64,000 nucleotides of DNA from DATGLG01 sp035294245 (GCA_035294245.1 DATGLG010000073.1:62001-126000), one strand, 5' to 3'. Positions 43,950-53,840 are shown, counted from the first letter of the stretch. Notes: generated by a model not told the origin, from the letters alone. A program made the numbers and translations.

Positions 43950-45020
43950 TCACAGGGCGCGGGAGGCCAAAGCGTTATCGCGCCATGTCGTGATAACACT
44001 GTGAATCAGGCCTCCAAAGACCGCGAGCCAAACAAGGGCGGCGAGCCAGACGAATACGCGGGGCATCGTCATAAGAAAGTCGAGCCGCAGCTCGTCCGCC
44101 AGCCGCAGCGTTCCCGTCGTATACATCGCGAGCGGGAATGCCATGCCCCAATATTGGGGCTCGTATCGGAACGGGTGCCGCATGACGACGTGGCGCCAGA
44201 CCATAAGAATGAGCAGCAATGGGATCCACCACGTCGCCGCCGCCCAGAAGAAGAGCGTGAAGCCTTCCAGGAAGGGTAATATGTCGCGGAGAAGCGGCGA
44301 CAAGCCTGCGCGTGAAATGAGCGTGGCTCCAGCGAGAGTGGAAATCGCTACGGCACCCATATTGATCCAATAAGGCGGCGTGAACTCGGCGCTGGTAAGC
44401 CGAATGAAAGTCAGGCGATAGAAGATGAGTGTGATGATGCTCAGATAGAGCATCGCGCCGATCAGATACATGATCAGGCAGAAGAACAAGGGAGCAGCCG
44501 GCGCGGCAAAGCTCGGTGCGAGCGTACTGCCAAGGACGGCAACCGATTGCGTAGCGACGGCGGCAATAAGCCAGGCGCCATTGATGCCGCTTTCGAGGTT
44601 GGGCTTATCGGCGCGCGTCACGACAGCGGCAAAAAAGCTGTACATCACCACGACCCAGAACAGGATGCCAACTCCCCAGAATATCGTCGCGATCCCTCCG
44701 AGCCCGGTCGTCACCGCGATGTTGGTACCGAGCACACAGGTGCCGGCGACGAGCGTGAAGAAGCCGGGCGCCCGCGCATAATCGACGAGGTCGGCCAGGA
44801 CGCGAGAGCGGAAATAGACGAGGCGGAGCAGCAGCAGCCCGAAGAGCGTGCCATAGGCGAGAATATTCAAGGCAAAGAGGACATAGGAAACCGGCCTATG
44901 ATGCAGGAGGTAAAGCGCGATCGAAAGCGCGCCTGTGGCCATCACCAGCGCGAAATAGCCGGGATAGAGGGTCGCCGCCGCGGCCAGGACACGCGACCGT
45001 CGGGGCGTCCGGGATCGCAT
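43950..45020 (-). CDS. TDT-family transporter (TehA/SLAC1-like)
   Basis: This 356-residue protein has ten predicted TM helices and matches TehA/SLAC1 in pattern, starting with YPGYFALVMATGALSIAL. Related proteins conduct anions (plant SLAC1: chloride, nitrate) or export sulfite or dicarboxylates. It starts 12 bases after the parvulin gene and is probably the last gene of the nar operon. A role in nitrate or nitrite movement is an inference from position; tellurite resistance is not supported by anything in the window. Confidence 0.82.
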   Translation of the reverse strand: MRSRTPRRSRVLAAAATLYPGYFALVMATGALSIALYLLHHRPVSYVLFALNILAYGTLFGLLLLRLVYFRSRVLADLVDYARAPGFFTLVAGTCVLGTNIAVTTGLGGIATIFWGVGILFWVVVMYSFFAAVVTRADKPNLESGINGAWLIAAVATQSVAVLGSTLAPSFAAPAAPLFFCLIMYLIGAMLYLSIITLIFYRLTFIRLTSAEFTPPYWINMGAVAISTLAGATLISRAGLSPLLRDILPFLEGFTLFFWAAATWWIPLLLILMVWRHVVMRHPFRYEPQYWGMAFPLAMYTTGTLRLADELRLDFLMTMPRVFVWLAALVWLAVFGGLIHSVITTWRDNALASRAL

Positions 45021-45032
45021 GTCGCCGTGCTG

Positions 45033-45764
45033 CTACTGCACAAGCGGCGTCAGCGCCGCTTCGAGCTCGACGCCCTTGACATCCGCCTGACCAGCCAGCA
45101 ACCGGACATATTGCTTCAGGGCCACCTGCTGAACGCACGCCGCCAGCCGCTCTGCAATGCGCTCCCGCACGGCATCAAATGGTAGAACCCGGCCCTCGAC
45201 ACGCCGATCGACCAACACGATATGGAAGCCGTAACGCGTCTTGATGAGACGCGGTAGGATGCCGATCCACTGATCCGCGAATAGCGCTTGCTCAAATTCC
45301 GGCACCGTGTCGCCGCGGGCCACCTGCCCGAGATTGCCGCCCTGCCGACCGGATGGACAGTTCGACAAAGTGAGCGCGCAGGCTTCGAACTCATCGGGCG
45401 AGGCGATGACTTGGGCGAGGGTCTGCTCGGCCTGGGAGCGGATCAACTCCAAGGGACTTCCCGGCGTCACCTGAAACAGGATGTGCCGGACGTAGACAAG
45501 ATCGCCGCTGCGAAACTCGCCTGAGTGGGCGTCATAATAGCGACGGCATTCCTCTTCCGTGGGCGACGGGGTCTTCACTTCCGACTCGAGCACCTGCTCG
45601 ACCGCCAAGTCGACGGCATTATCATCCGCATCGGCGGCAATGAGCCGCAGCGCCACGGCACGCTGGCGCAGCAGCTCGCGGATCGCGGCGAGCACCGGCG
45701 TCGGCGCGCTCGCGGGGTCGACTTCGACGCCGTTGACTGATATTTCCACAACAGCACTATCCAT
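45033..45764 (-). CDS. Parvulin-type peptidylprolyl isomerase of the nar operon
   Basis: This 243-residue protein has a C-terminal parvulin domain: VRHILFQVTPGSP at about 95, GGNLGQVARGDTVPEF, and TRYGFHIVLVDRR at about 195. The N-terminal 80 residues resemble the SurA/NifM-type chaperone helix region. It has no signal peptide, so it acts in the cytoplasm. Its start overlaps the narI end by 8 bases. It probably assists folding of NarG or NarI; parvulins are known in nar operons of alpha- and betaproteobacteria. Confidence 0.88.
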   Translation of the reverse strand: MDSAVVEISVNGVEVDPASAPTPVLAAIRELLRQRAVALRLIAADADDNAVDLAVEQVLESEVKTPSPTEEECRRYYDAHSGEFRSGDLVYVRHILFQVTPGSPLELIRSQAEQTLAQVIASPDEFEACALTLSNCPSGRQGGNLGQVARGDTVPEFEQALFADQWIGILPRLIKTRYGFHIVLVDRRVEGRVLPFDAVRERIAERLAACVQQVALKQYVRLLAGQADVKGVELEAALTPLVQ

Positions 45765-46467
45765 GGAGGTGCCCGGAGCGGCGCGTCCGAACGAGCTGAT
45801 ACGGCCGAATTACATAAGCGAGAGCGCCGACGCCGCTCCAAATGTGAACCATGCGCGTAAACGGCGAAATCAGGAAGATCGTGAAGCCAAGGAAAATGTG
45901 GAGACGATAGACCAAGGGCGTGCCGACGAGGAGGCCTGCTACGCCGCCCTGGAAGGTCACGATGCCCTTCACATAGGCGGTCATCGTCTCAAACATGGCG
46001 CCGTCCATATGGGCAGCGGACAGCGGCACGGTCAGAAGCCCAAGTGCGAGCTGCAGCCACAGCATCACGATGACGGTTATGTCCCATTTGCGACTGTTTC
46101 GCCGGATTCGCGGGTCGGCCACCCGGCGGTGAAGCAATATCGACAGGCCGATGATCGCCACCAAGCCGGCGATGCCTCCGGCCACCATGGCAACGAGCTG
46201 GTGCTGGGCAGGATCCAGAGCCCAGCGTATGGCCCAGTCCGGTGTCAGAAAGCCGACAAAATGGCCCGCGATCACCACGAGCACACCGTAATGAAAAAGA
46301 TTGGAGCCCCAACGCAGCTGGCGCTTGCGAAGAAGCTGCGAGGAGTCGCTCTTCCAGGTGTAGGGCTCGCGATCGTAGCGGATCAGGCACCCGAGCAGCA
46401 GAATCGCAAGGGCCAAATAGGGATAGATGCCAAACAGGAACTCGTTGAGATAGGTCGCAATGGTCAT
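45757..46467 (-). CDS. narI: NarI, gamma (cytochrome b) subunit of respiratory nitrate reductase
   Basis: This 236-residue protein has five TM helices and the conserved diheme cytochrome b histidines, seen in LFHYGVLVVIAGHFVGFL (helix 2) and in YRLHIFLGF and TRMVHIWSG at the C-terminus. It takes electrons from quinol to NarH. AGGGAATT precedes the ATG. It follows narJ by 43 bases and overlaps the parvulin gene. Confidence 0.95.
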   Translation of the reverse strand: MTIATYLNEFLFGIYPYLALAILLLGCLIRYDREPYTWKSDSSQLLRKRQLRWGSNLFHYGVLVVIAGHFVGFLTPDWAIRWALDPAQHQLVAMVAGGIAGLVAIIGLSILLHRRVADPRIRRNSRKWDITVIVMLWLQLALGLLTVPLSAAHMDGAMFETMTAYVKGIVTFQGGVAGLLVGTPLVYRLHIFLGFTIFLISPFTRMVHIWSGVGALAYVIRPYQLVRTRRSGHLHG

Positions 46468-46510
46468 GGCAAATTCCCTGCGTCAGGTGATTGGCAGGCA
46501 GCGCAAAGCG

Positions 46511-47194
46511 TCACGGGAACATTCTCCTCGCACAACCCGCGCCCGCCGCGCCTCCAGACGTTGGCGGCTCCGGCGCAAAGGCCGGTTGCTCGAACCAGTC
46601 GCTGTCGAGGTCTTCCCTCTCGGTGGCGCGCCGCGATGCCTTCTTCGTGTCCAATCCCGGCTCACCGGCAACGACGAGCAGTGCCTGGAAAATGGCGCTG
46701 TAGCAGCTTCCGCGCTGCATCAGCGTCTCGCCGATGGCTCGCAGGATGTTCGCGCAATCGCTTAGCATCTCGCGAGCCTCCGCCAGGTCGCGACAGCTCA
46801 GGTATTCAAGGACGACGGGCAGATAGTCCGGCAGCTCGTTCGCCGTGAGCTGGAACCCTGCACGCTCGTAGATTGCCTTGAGCTCGACCATGGCCGTGCC
46901 GCGATCCCGCGCATCGCCGTGGACGTGCTCGAAGAGGTGGAGCGAGGTGGCGCGGCCGCGATCGAACAGCTCCACATAGCGCTCCTCGGCCTGCAACGCG
47001 TCCATCGCGACCAGAAGGTCGATGAGACGGAGCACCGCCTCGCGGTCATCGAGCTTCAGAAGCTGCGATGAGCGCACCGTCGCAGCAATCTCCGGCAGGG
47101 CAGCGCGCAGCTCCGGGCGCGGATAGCTCAAAAGAGCGCTGAGCGCGCGAAGAACCAACATCTCGGATCCGCTCATGCGACCCTCGTCTCTCAT
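46511..47194 (-). CDS. narJ: NarJ, nitrate reductase molybdenum-cofactor assembly chaperone
   Basis: This 227-residue helical protein has the TorD/NarJ-type motif RYVELFDRGRATSLHLFEHV followed by HGDARDRG, typical of NarJ. It guides Mo-bisMGD insertion into NarGH before membrane assembly. The ATG at 47194 overlaps the narH stop (ATGA); the ATG at 47176 has the better Shine-Dalgarno (GAGGGTCGC) and is an alternative. A proline-rich C-terminal tail is not conserved. Confidence 0.95.
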   Translation of the reverse strand: MRDEGRMSGSEMLVLRALSALLSYPRPELRAALPEIAATVRSSQLLKLDDREAVLRLIDLLVAMDALQAEERYVELFDRGRATSLHLFEHVHGDARDRGTAMVELKAIYERAGFQLTANELPDYLPVVLEYLSCRDLAEAREMLSDCANILRAIGETLMQRGSCYSAIFQALLVVAGEPGLDTKKASRRATEREDLDSDWFEQPAFAPEPPTSGGAAGAGCARRMFP

Positions 47195-48723
47195 TCGTCC
47201 ACCATCCGGATCGGTGTCATCTTGCGCCGCCCCATCTTTCCGCCGAAGAGGCTGGACCTGGGCTCCCCGGCGTCACAGCCGTTCCCGAAGGAGAAGCCGC
47301 AATTGCCTCGCAATGCGTAAGCGTTCTCCGCCTCCTCGCGATGGGTCGTGGGAATGACGAAGCGATCCTCATAGTTCGCAATGGCGAGATAGCGGTGCAT
47401 CTCCTCGACCTCCGCCAGGCTGATGCCCGCCTGCTCGAGAACCGCCATATTGTCTCCCGCACCAAGCTGGCGGCCGCGGAAGAAGGCGCGCATCGCCAGC
47501 ATCCGCTCGAGGGCCGAGATGATGGGCGCCTCGGCGCCGGCTGTGAGCAGGTTTGCCAGATATCGAACCGGAATGCGCAGCGAGCGCACATCCGGAAGCT
47601 CGCCCACGGCGCCGACGTTACCTGCGTTCGCATGCGACTGAATCGGCGAGAGTGGCGGGACATACCACACCATCGGCAGGGTGCGATATTCCGGGTGGAG
47701 CGGGAATGCAATCTTCCACTCGACCGCCATCTTGTAAGCCGGCGACCGCTTGGCCGCCTCAATCCACGCCTCCGGGACCCCATCGGCCCGCGCCTGCGCC
47801 TGTATCCGCGGGTCGTAAGGATCGAGGAAGAGCGCAAGCTGGGCCTCGTAGAGGTCCTGAGGATTCTCCGTGCTCGCGGCATTCTCGATGCCATCGGCAT
47901 CGTAAAGCAGCACGCCGAGATAGCGGATGCGGCCGACGCAGGTCTCGGAGCAGACGGTCGGCTGGCCGGACTCGATGCGCGGATAGCAGAAGATGCACTT
48001 CTCCGCCTTCCCGGTCGTCCAGTTGTAGTAGATCTTCTTGTAAGGACAGCCGGAGACGCACATGCGCCAGCCGCGACATTTGTCCTGATCAATGAGGACG
48101 ATGCCGTCTTCCTCGCGCTTGTAGATGGAGCCTGAAGGGCAGGAAGCGACGCAGCTCGGGTTAAGGCAATGCTCGCAGAGCCGCGGCAGATACATCATGA
48201 AGGTGTTCTCGAACTGCCCGTAGATATCCTTCTGCACTTTACCGAAATTGTAGTCCTGCGAGCGCTTGGAGAATTCACCGCCGAGGATCTCCTCCCAGTT
48301 CGGGCCCCATTCGATCTTGTCCATGGTGCGACCGCTGACGAGTGACATCGGACGCGCGACCGGCGCGGTGGGCAGCTCCGGTGCCGTGTGCAGGTACTCG
48401 TAGTCGAAGGTGAAGGGCTCGTAATAATCGTCGATCTCGGGCAGATGCGGGTTGGCGAAGATCTTGGCAAGGATCGCCCATTTGCCGCCTTGCTTCGGCA
48501 CGAGCTTGCCGCTCCGCTTCCGCTCCCAGCCACCGCGCCAGCGCTCCTGGTTCTCCCAGTCCTTGGGATAGCCGATGCCGGGCTTGGTCTCGACATTGTT
48601 GAACCACGCGTATTCCATGCCCTGACGAGAGGTCCATACATTCTTGCAGGTAACAGAGCAGGTGTGGCAGCCGATGCATTTGTCGAGGTTCAGCACCATC
48701 GCGATCTGTGCGCGGATCTTCAT
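47191..48723 (-). CDS. narH: NarH, beta (Fe-S) subunit of respiratory nitrate reductase
   Basis: This 510-residue protein carries the four cysteine groups of NarH, for example CIGCHTCSVTCKNVW, CEHCLNPSCVASCPSG and CRGWRMCVSGCPYKK. In CRGWRMC, the Trp replaces a cysteine and so gives the [3Fe-4S] cluster, as in all NarH. It passes electrons from NarI to NarG. The start overlaps the narG stop by four bases (ATGA). Confidence 0.97.
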   Translation of the reverse strand: MKIRAQIAMVLNLDKCIGCHTCSVTCKNVWTSRQGMEYAWFNNVETKPGIGYPKDWENQERWRGGWERKRSGKLVPKQGGKWAILAKIFANPHLPEIDDYYEPFTFDYEYLHTAPELPTAPVARPMSLVSGRTMDKIEWGPNWEEILGGEFSKRSQDYNFGKVQKDIYGQFENTFMMYLPRLCEHCLNPSCVASCPSGSIYKREEDGIVLIDQDKCRGWRMCVSGCPYKKIYYNWTTGKAEKCIFCYPRIESGQPTVCSETCVGRIRYLGVLLYDADGIENAASTENPQDLYEAQLALFLDPYDPRIQAQARADGVPEAWIEAAKRSPAYKMAVEWKIAFPLHPEYRTLPMVWYVPPLSPIQSHANAGNVGAVGELPDVRSLRIPVRYLANLLTAGAEAPIISALERMLAMRAFFRGRQLGAGDNMAVLEQAGISLAEVEEMHRYLAIANYEDRFVIPTTHREEAENAYALRGNCGFSFGNGCDAGEPRSSLFGGKMGRRKMTPIRMVDE

Positions 48724-51700
48724 AGCCGGCTCCCTACCTCTGCCTGCCCTTCGGCATTAATTATCAAATTGGCGCGCTCCGGCATGTCCATCCAATCAAT
48801 ATTGGCCATCTTTCGCACGATGACGAATTCGTCGCGGTTGGATCCGACCGTGCCGTAATAGTTGAAGCCGTAGGAAAGCTGGGCATATCCGCCAATCATG
48901 TGGGTTGGCTTCAGCACGGTCCGCGTCACCGAATTGTGGATGCCGCCACGGAGCCCGGTGATCTCTGAGCCGGGGACGTTCACGATCTTCTCCTGCGCAT
49001 GGTACATCAGGCACATGCCCACATGGACGCGCTGACTGACCACGGCTCGCGCGGTGATAGCGCCGTTGAGGTTGTAGAGCTCGATCCAGTCATTGTCCTC
49101 GATGCCTGCCTTCTTCGCATCCGTCTCCGAGATCCAGACGATCGGCCCGCCGCGCGAAAGCGTCAGCATCAGCAGATTGTCCGTATAGGTGGAGTGAATG
49201 CCCCACTTCTGGTGCGGCGTTATGAAGCTGAGCACGACCTCCGGCTGGCCGTTGCTCCGCTTTCCGAGGAGTGGCGCTACCGTGCGCGTGTCGACGGGCG
49301 GCCGGTATGAGGCAAAGCCCTCGCCGAAGTCGCGCATCCAGCGATGGTCCTGATAGAACTGCTGGCGACCGCTCAACGTACGCCACGGAATCAGCTCGTG
49401 AACGTTGGTGTAGCCGGCAGTATAGCTGACCGATTCGCTTTCGATGCCCGACCAAGTTGGTGACGTGATGATCTTGCGCGGCTGCGCCTGGATGTCGCGG
49501 AAGCGTATCTTCTCGTCCTCGCGGGTCTCGGCCAGATGGCGATGATCGCGACCGGTCGCATGCGAGAGGGCCTCCCATGCCTTGACGGCGACGTTCCCGT
49601 TGGTCTCGGGCGCGAGATACATGATCACCTCGGCCGCGTCGATGTCGCTCTCGATGCGCGGCCGACCCTTCGTCGGACCCTCTTCGGTGACCATGTAATT
49701 GAGGCGGGCGAGCCCGCGCACCTCATCCTCGGTATTCCAGGTAATTCCCTTGCCGCCATTGCCGAGCTTGTCCATGAGTGGGCCGAGGGCCGTATAGCGG
49801 CGATAGGTATTGGGATAATCTCGCTCCACGACCGTGATCTGCGGCGCTGTCCTGCCGGGAACGAGCTCGCATTCGCCTTTCTTCCAGTCGCGCACCTCGA
49901 AGGGCTGAGCGAGCTCTGCCGGCGTGTCGTGCAGGATGGGGGTCAAGACGACGTCCTCTTCGACGCCGAGAGGGCCTATTGCAAGCTCGGAGAAGCGCTT
50001 AGCGATCGCCTTATAGATCTCCCAGTCGCTGCGAGCCTCCCAAACGGGGTCGACCGCCGCCGAGAGCGGGTGGATGAAGGGGTGCATATCCGAGGTGTTG
50101 AGATCGTTCTTCTCGTACCAGGTGGCGGTCGGCAGCACCACGTCCGAGTATAGGCAGCTCGTCGACATGCGGAAATCGAGGGTGACGACAAGGTCGAGCT
50201 TCCCTTCCGGTGCCGGATCTCGCCACGTGACCTCCACCGGCTTCTCTTCGCCCATCTCGCCGAGATCCTTGCCCTGCAATCCATGCTTCGTGCCGAGGAA
50301 ATGGCGCAGGAAATACTCGTGCCCCTTGCCCGACGAGCCGAACAGGTTCGAGCGCCAGATGAAGAGATTGCGCGGGAAATTCACTGGATTATCCGGATCC
50401 TCGCACGCCATCCTGAGCTGGCCGGACGAGAGTCCGTCGACCACATAATCCTTCGTCTCCTTGCCCGCCCGGTGGGCCTCGGCGGCCAGCTTGAGCGGAT
50501 TGGCGGCGAGTTGGGGCGCCGAAGGAAGCCAGCCCATACGCTCGGCGCGAACATTAAGGTCGATCAAGCTGCCCTGGTATGCTCCCTTGTCCGCCAGCGG
50601 CGACAGGAGCTCGGCGACACGCAATTTCTCATATCGCCACTGGTCGGAATGGGCATAGAAGAAGGACGTCCCGTTCATGTGGCGCGGCGGACGCACCCAA
50701 TCTAGGGCGAATGCGAGGGCGGTCCATCCGGTCTGCGGCCGAAGCTTCTCCTGCCCCACGTAATGCGCCCAGCCGCCACCCGAAATGCCGATGGTGCCGC
50801 ACATCATCAGGAAGTTGATGATACTGCGATAGTTCATGTCCTGATGGAACCAGTGGTTCATGCCGGCGCCGATGATCACCATCGAGCGACCCTTGGTCTT
50901 CTCGGCATTCTCGGCGAACCCGCGTGCAAGCGCGATCGCCTTGTCGGCGGCGACGCCCGTGATTGGCTCCTGCCACGCGGGCGTGTAGGGAATATCGTCC
51001 TCGAAAGAGCGCGCGCATTCACCGCCCAGACCGCGGTCGAGCCCATAGTTGCCGCAGAGGAGATCGAAGACCGTGGCGACGCAGGCCTCGCCATCGGCAA
51101 GCACGATCCGGCGCACGGGCACGTGCCGAAGCAATATGTCCGTGCCCTGATCGTTACCGGTGAACCGCTCGTGCGGCGTATTGCCGAAATAGGGAAATGC
51201 GACGGGCAAAACCTCGTCGCATTGGTCGATCAAGGTGAGTGCGAGCCGCGTCTCGCGGCCCGAGGTGCCCTCCTTCTCCTCCAGATTCCATTTCCCTGCC
51301 CCGTCGCTGCCCGCTTGCGGCCAGCGGTAACCGATCGAACCCTGCGGCGCCACGAGTTCGCGGGAAAGCTCGTCGACGGCCACCGTCTTCCAGTCCGGAT
51401 GCGAAGCTTGGCCGAGCCGATGGGGAAAATCGCTGGCGCGCAAATAGCGGTCCGGGACCCATCGATCTCCCCGGCGCGCCAGCCGAACCAGCATCGGCAT
51501 GTCGGTGTAGCGCCGGCAATAGTCCTGAAAGTAGGCCACCTGACGATCGAGGAAGAACTCGCGCAGGATGACGTGACCCATGGCCATGGCCAGAGCGGCG
51601 TCGGTTCCCTGCTTGGGGTGAAGCCAGAGATCCGAGAGCTTTGCCACCTCGGAATAATCGGGTGTGATCGCGACGACCTTGGTGCCGTTGTAGCGGGCCT

Positions 51701-52505
51701 CGACGAAGAAATGCGCATCGGGCGTACGCGTTTGCGGCACGTTGGAGCCCCAGGCGATGAGGTAGCCGGAATTGTACCAGTCGGCCGACTCGGGAACGTC
51801 GGTCTGCTCGCCCCAGGTTTGCGGACTTGAGGGCGGCAGGTCGCAATACCAGTCGTAGAAGGAGAGCAGCGTCCCGCCGATCAAGCTGAGGTAGCGCGCC
51901 CCCGAGGCGTAGGATACCATCGACATCGCGGGAATGGGCGAGAAGCCGATGACACGATCAGGCCCATAGGTCTTGATTGTATAGACGTTGGCAGCGGCGA
52001 TGATCTCCGTAACCTCGTCCCAGGTCGAGCGCACGAAGCCCCCGCGACCGCGCATCGCCTTATAGCCCTGCGCCAGTTCGGCGTTGCCGACGATAGAGGC
52101 CCACGCTTCGACCGGCGCCAGTGCCTTTCGCGCCTCTCGCCAGAGTCGCATCAGCCGGCCGCGCACCATCGGGTACTTCAGCCGGCTGGCGCTGTAGAGA
52201 TACCAGCTATAGGAGGCGCCGCGGGAGCAGCCGCGCGGCTCGTGATTGGGCATGTCGGCGCGGGTGCGCGGATAATCGGTCTGCTGCGTCTCCCAGGTCA
52301 CCACACCGCCCTTGACGTAGATCTTCCAGCTGCACGATCCCGTGCAGTTCACGCCGTGGGTGGAGCGCACGATCTTGTCGTGCTGCCAGCGCTGGCGATA
52401 GCCCTCTTCCCACTCACGATTCTCCCGACGGACCTCACCATGTCCATCGGCGAAGGGCTCGCGCGTGCGAGTGAGATAAGTCAGTCTATCCAGGAAATGG
52501 CTCAT
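48720..52505 (-). CDS. narG: NarG, catalytic molybdenum subunit of respiratory nitrate reductase
   Basis: This 1261-residue cytoplasm-facing enzyme reduces nitrate to nitrite. The N-terminus starts MSHFLDRLTYLTRTREPF. The FS0 cluster ligands are visible in STHGVNCTGSCSWKIYVKGG (His plus Cys; the fourth, Cys, is in PRGCSRGASYSWY). The Mo ligand Asp lies in PQTWGEQTDVPESADWYN. Its length and motifs are normal, with no Tat signal, so it is the Nar and not the periplasmic Nap type. AAGGCGAG precedes the ATG. It is 102 bases downstream of narK. Confidence 0.98.
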   Translation of the reverse strand: MSHFLDRLTYLTRTREPFADGHGEVRRENREWEEGYRQRWQHDKIVRSTHGVNCTGSCSWKIYVKGGVVTWETQQTDYPRTRADMPNHEPRGCSRGASYSWYLYSASRLKYPMVRGRLMRLWREARKALAPVEAWASIVGNAELAQGYKAMRGRGGFVRSTWDEVTEIIAAANVYTIKTYGPDRVIGFSPIPAMSMVSYASGARYLSLIGGTLLSFYDWYCDLPPSSPQTWGEQTDVPESADWYNSGYLIAWGSNVPQTRTPDAHFFVEARYNGTKVVAITPDYSEVAKLSDLWLHPKQGTDAALAMAMGHVILREFFLDRQVAYFQDYCRRYTDMPMLVRLARRGDRWVPDRYLRASDFPHRLGQASHPDWKTVAVDELSRELVAPQGSIGYRWPQAGSDGAGKWNLEEKEGTSGRETRLALTLIDQCDEVLPVAFPYFGNTPHERFTGNDQGTDILLRHVPVRRIVLADGEACVATVFDLLCGNYGLDRGLGGECARSFEDDIPYTPAWQEPITGVAADKAIALARGFAENAEKTKGRSMVIIGAGMNHWFHQDMNYRSIINFLMMCGTIGISGGGWAHYVGQEKLRPQTGWTALAFALDWVRPPRHMNGTSFFYAHSDQWRYEKLRVAELLSPLADKGAYQGSLIDLNVRAERMGWLPSAPQLAANPLKLAAEAHRAGKETKDYVVDGLSSGQLRMACEDPDNPVNFPRNLFIWRSNLFGSSGKGHEYFLRHFLGTKHGLQGKDLGEMGEEKPVEVTWRDPAPEGKLDLVVTLDFRMSTSCLYSDVVLPTATWYEKNDLNTSDMHPFIHPLSAAVDPVWEARSDWEIYKAIAKRFSELAIGPLGVEEDVVLTPILHDTPAELAQPFEVRDWKKGECELVPGRTAPQITVVERDYPNTYRRYTALGPLMDKLGNGGKGITWNTEDEVRGLARLNYMVTEEGPTKGRPRIESDIDAAEVIMYLAPETNGNVAVKAWEALSHATGRDHRHLAETREDEKIRFRDIQAQPRKIITSPTWSGIESESVSYTAGYTNVHELIPWRTLSGRQQFYQDHRWMRDFGEGFASYRPPVDTRTVAPLLGKRSNGQPEVVLSFITPHQKWGIHSTYTDNLLMLTLSRGGPIVWISETDAKKAGIEDNDWIELYNLNGAITARAVVSQRVHVGMCLMYHAQEKIVNVPGSEITGLRGGIHNSVTRTVLKPTHMIGGYAQLSYGFNYYGTVGSNRDEFVIVRKMANIDWMDMPERANLIINAEGQAEVGSRL

Positions 52506-52607
52506 GATCTCGCCTTCGCCTCAAAGGGTGTCGCAGCACAGGCTTGCTTGAATCATATCGAAGAACGGTAATTTGGTGCCATGGTGCTTCCCCGCCAATT
52601 TTGCCCG

Positions 52608-53840
52608 CTATACCCGCTCGCCCATCACAGGCAGCCGCCGTACTTCTGTCAGGTAATTGAGGATCAGCGAGACCCAGACAACACCGTAGAGCAGCATGAA
52701 GCAGCTCGAGTTTATACCCAGCCAGTCCAGGATCGCGCCAAACATGATCGGAAGCAAGAACCCGGCCAGTCCGCCGGTCAAGCCGACGATGCCGGATACC
52801 ACGCCCATATTGTCGGGGAAGTCGTCGCCAACATACTTGAAGGTCGACGCCATCCCGCACGCAAAGGCGATGCCGAGCGCGAAAAGCAACACCGCGAAGG
52901 GCAGGTACGCCAACCCGATGTGAAATTGAGCCGGCCCTCGGACCGTGTGAATGATGAGATCGGTTTGCGGATAGGACAGGAGAAACAAAGCCACCCAGGC
53001 CGCCCACAGGACCCACCAGGTCACGTTGTGCGCGCCGAACCGGTCGGAGAGCCAGCCGCCAAACGCGCGCAAGACACCCGCGGGAAGCGAGAAGCACGCC
53101 GCCAGCAATGCGGCTTCCGCGAGGCTGAAGCCGTATTCCTGAACAAAGTATTGGGGCATCCAGACCGAAAGGGCGGTGAATCCTCCGAAGACGATGGAGT
53201 AGTACTGGCAATACTTCCAAACATGGGGGTTCTTTAGCACCGCAAGCTGCTGGCGCAGCGTCGGGCCTCCTCTTCCTGACGCCCCCGGATCGCGCGCGGA
53301 CAAGAACCAGAAAATCGCCGCAGTCACCAGCAGCGCCACTGCGTAGCATCGCGGCACGCTTTGCCAGCCATAATGGCTGATCAAAAGCGGGGCAATGAAC
53401 ATATTGATTGCGGCGCCCATGGTGCCCGCGCCGAAGATACCCATGGCGAAGCCCCTTCGACTTCCCGGAAAGAACCGCGCGACATAGGGCGTTCCCACTG
53501 CGAAAGAGGCACCGACAAGACCGAAGGCGAGGCCAAGGAGAAGGAACTGCCAAAGCTGATTGGCATAGCTCGACAGCCATACCGGGATCGCACAGAAGAT
53601 CAGCAGAAGGAGCATGACGATCCTGCCGCCAAACCTGTCGGTCCATATACCGAGCGGCAAGCGGAAGAGCGCGCCGGTGAGAACTGGTGTTGAGGTGAGA
53701 AGACCGAATTCCAAGGCGTCGAGCCCCAACTCGCGCCGGATCGGGATCCCGGTCACCCCGAACATCATCCAAACGGCAAAGCACACCGTGAAGGCCAGCG
53801 TGCTTGCGAAGAGCACAACCAAGCTTTTCGATTCCGACAT
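52608..53840 (-). CDS. narK: NarK-type nitrate/nitrite transporter (MFS)
   Basis: This 410-residue, 12-helix transporter of the NNP subfamily has the nitrate signature regions GRIVMLLLLIFCAIPVW and GIFGAGTMGAAINMFIAPLL in helix 5, and GIVGLTGGLAGFLLPIMFG in helix 11. The ATG at 53840 is preceded by GTGGGGCGG. It heads the nar operon. Whether it acts as nitrate/proton symporter (NarK1) or nitrate/nitrite antiporter (NarK2) is not certain; the shorter length favours a single NarK1-like unit. FNR-like boxes lie upstream at 53997-54010 and 54071-54084. Confidence 0.92.
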   Translation of the reverse strand: MSESKSLVVLFASTLAFTVCFAVWMMFGVTGIPIRRELGLDALEFGLLTSTPVLTGALFRLPLGIWTDRFGGRIVMLLLLIFCAIPVWLSSYANQLWQFLLLGLAFGLVGASFAVGTPYVARFFPGSRRGFAMGIFGAGTMGAAINMFIAPLLISHYGWQSVPRCYAVALLVTAAIFWFLSARDPGASGRGGPTLRQQLAVLKNPHVWKYCQYYSIVFGGFTALSVWMPQYFVQEYGFSLAEAALLAACFSLPAGVLRAFGGWLSDRFGAHNVTWWVLWAAWVALFLLSYPQTDLIIHTVRGPAQFHIGLAYLPFAVLLFALGIAFACGMASTFKYVGDDFPDNMGVVSGIVGLTGGLAGFLLPIMFGAILDWLGINSSCFMLLYGVVWVSLILNYLTEVRRLPVMGERV

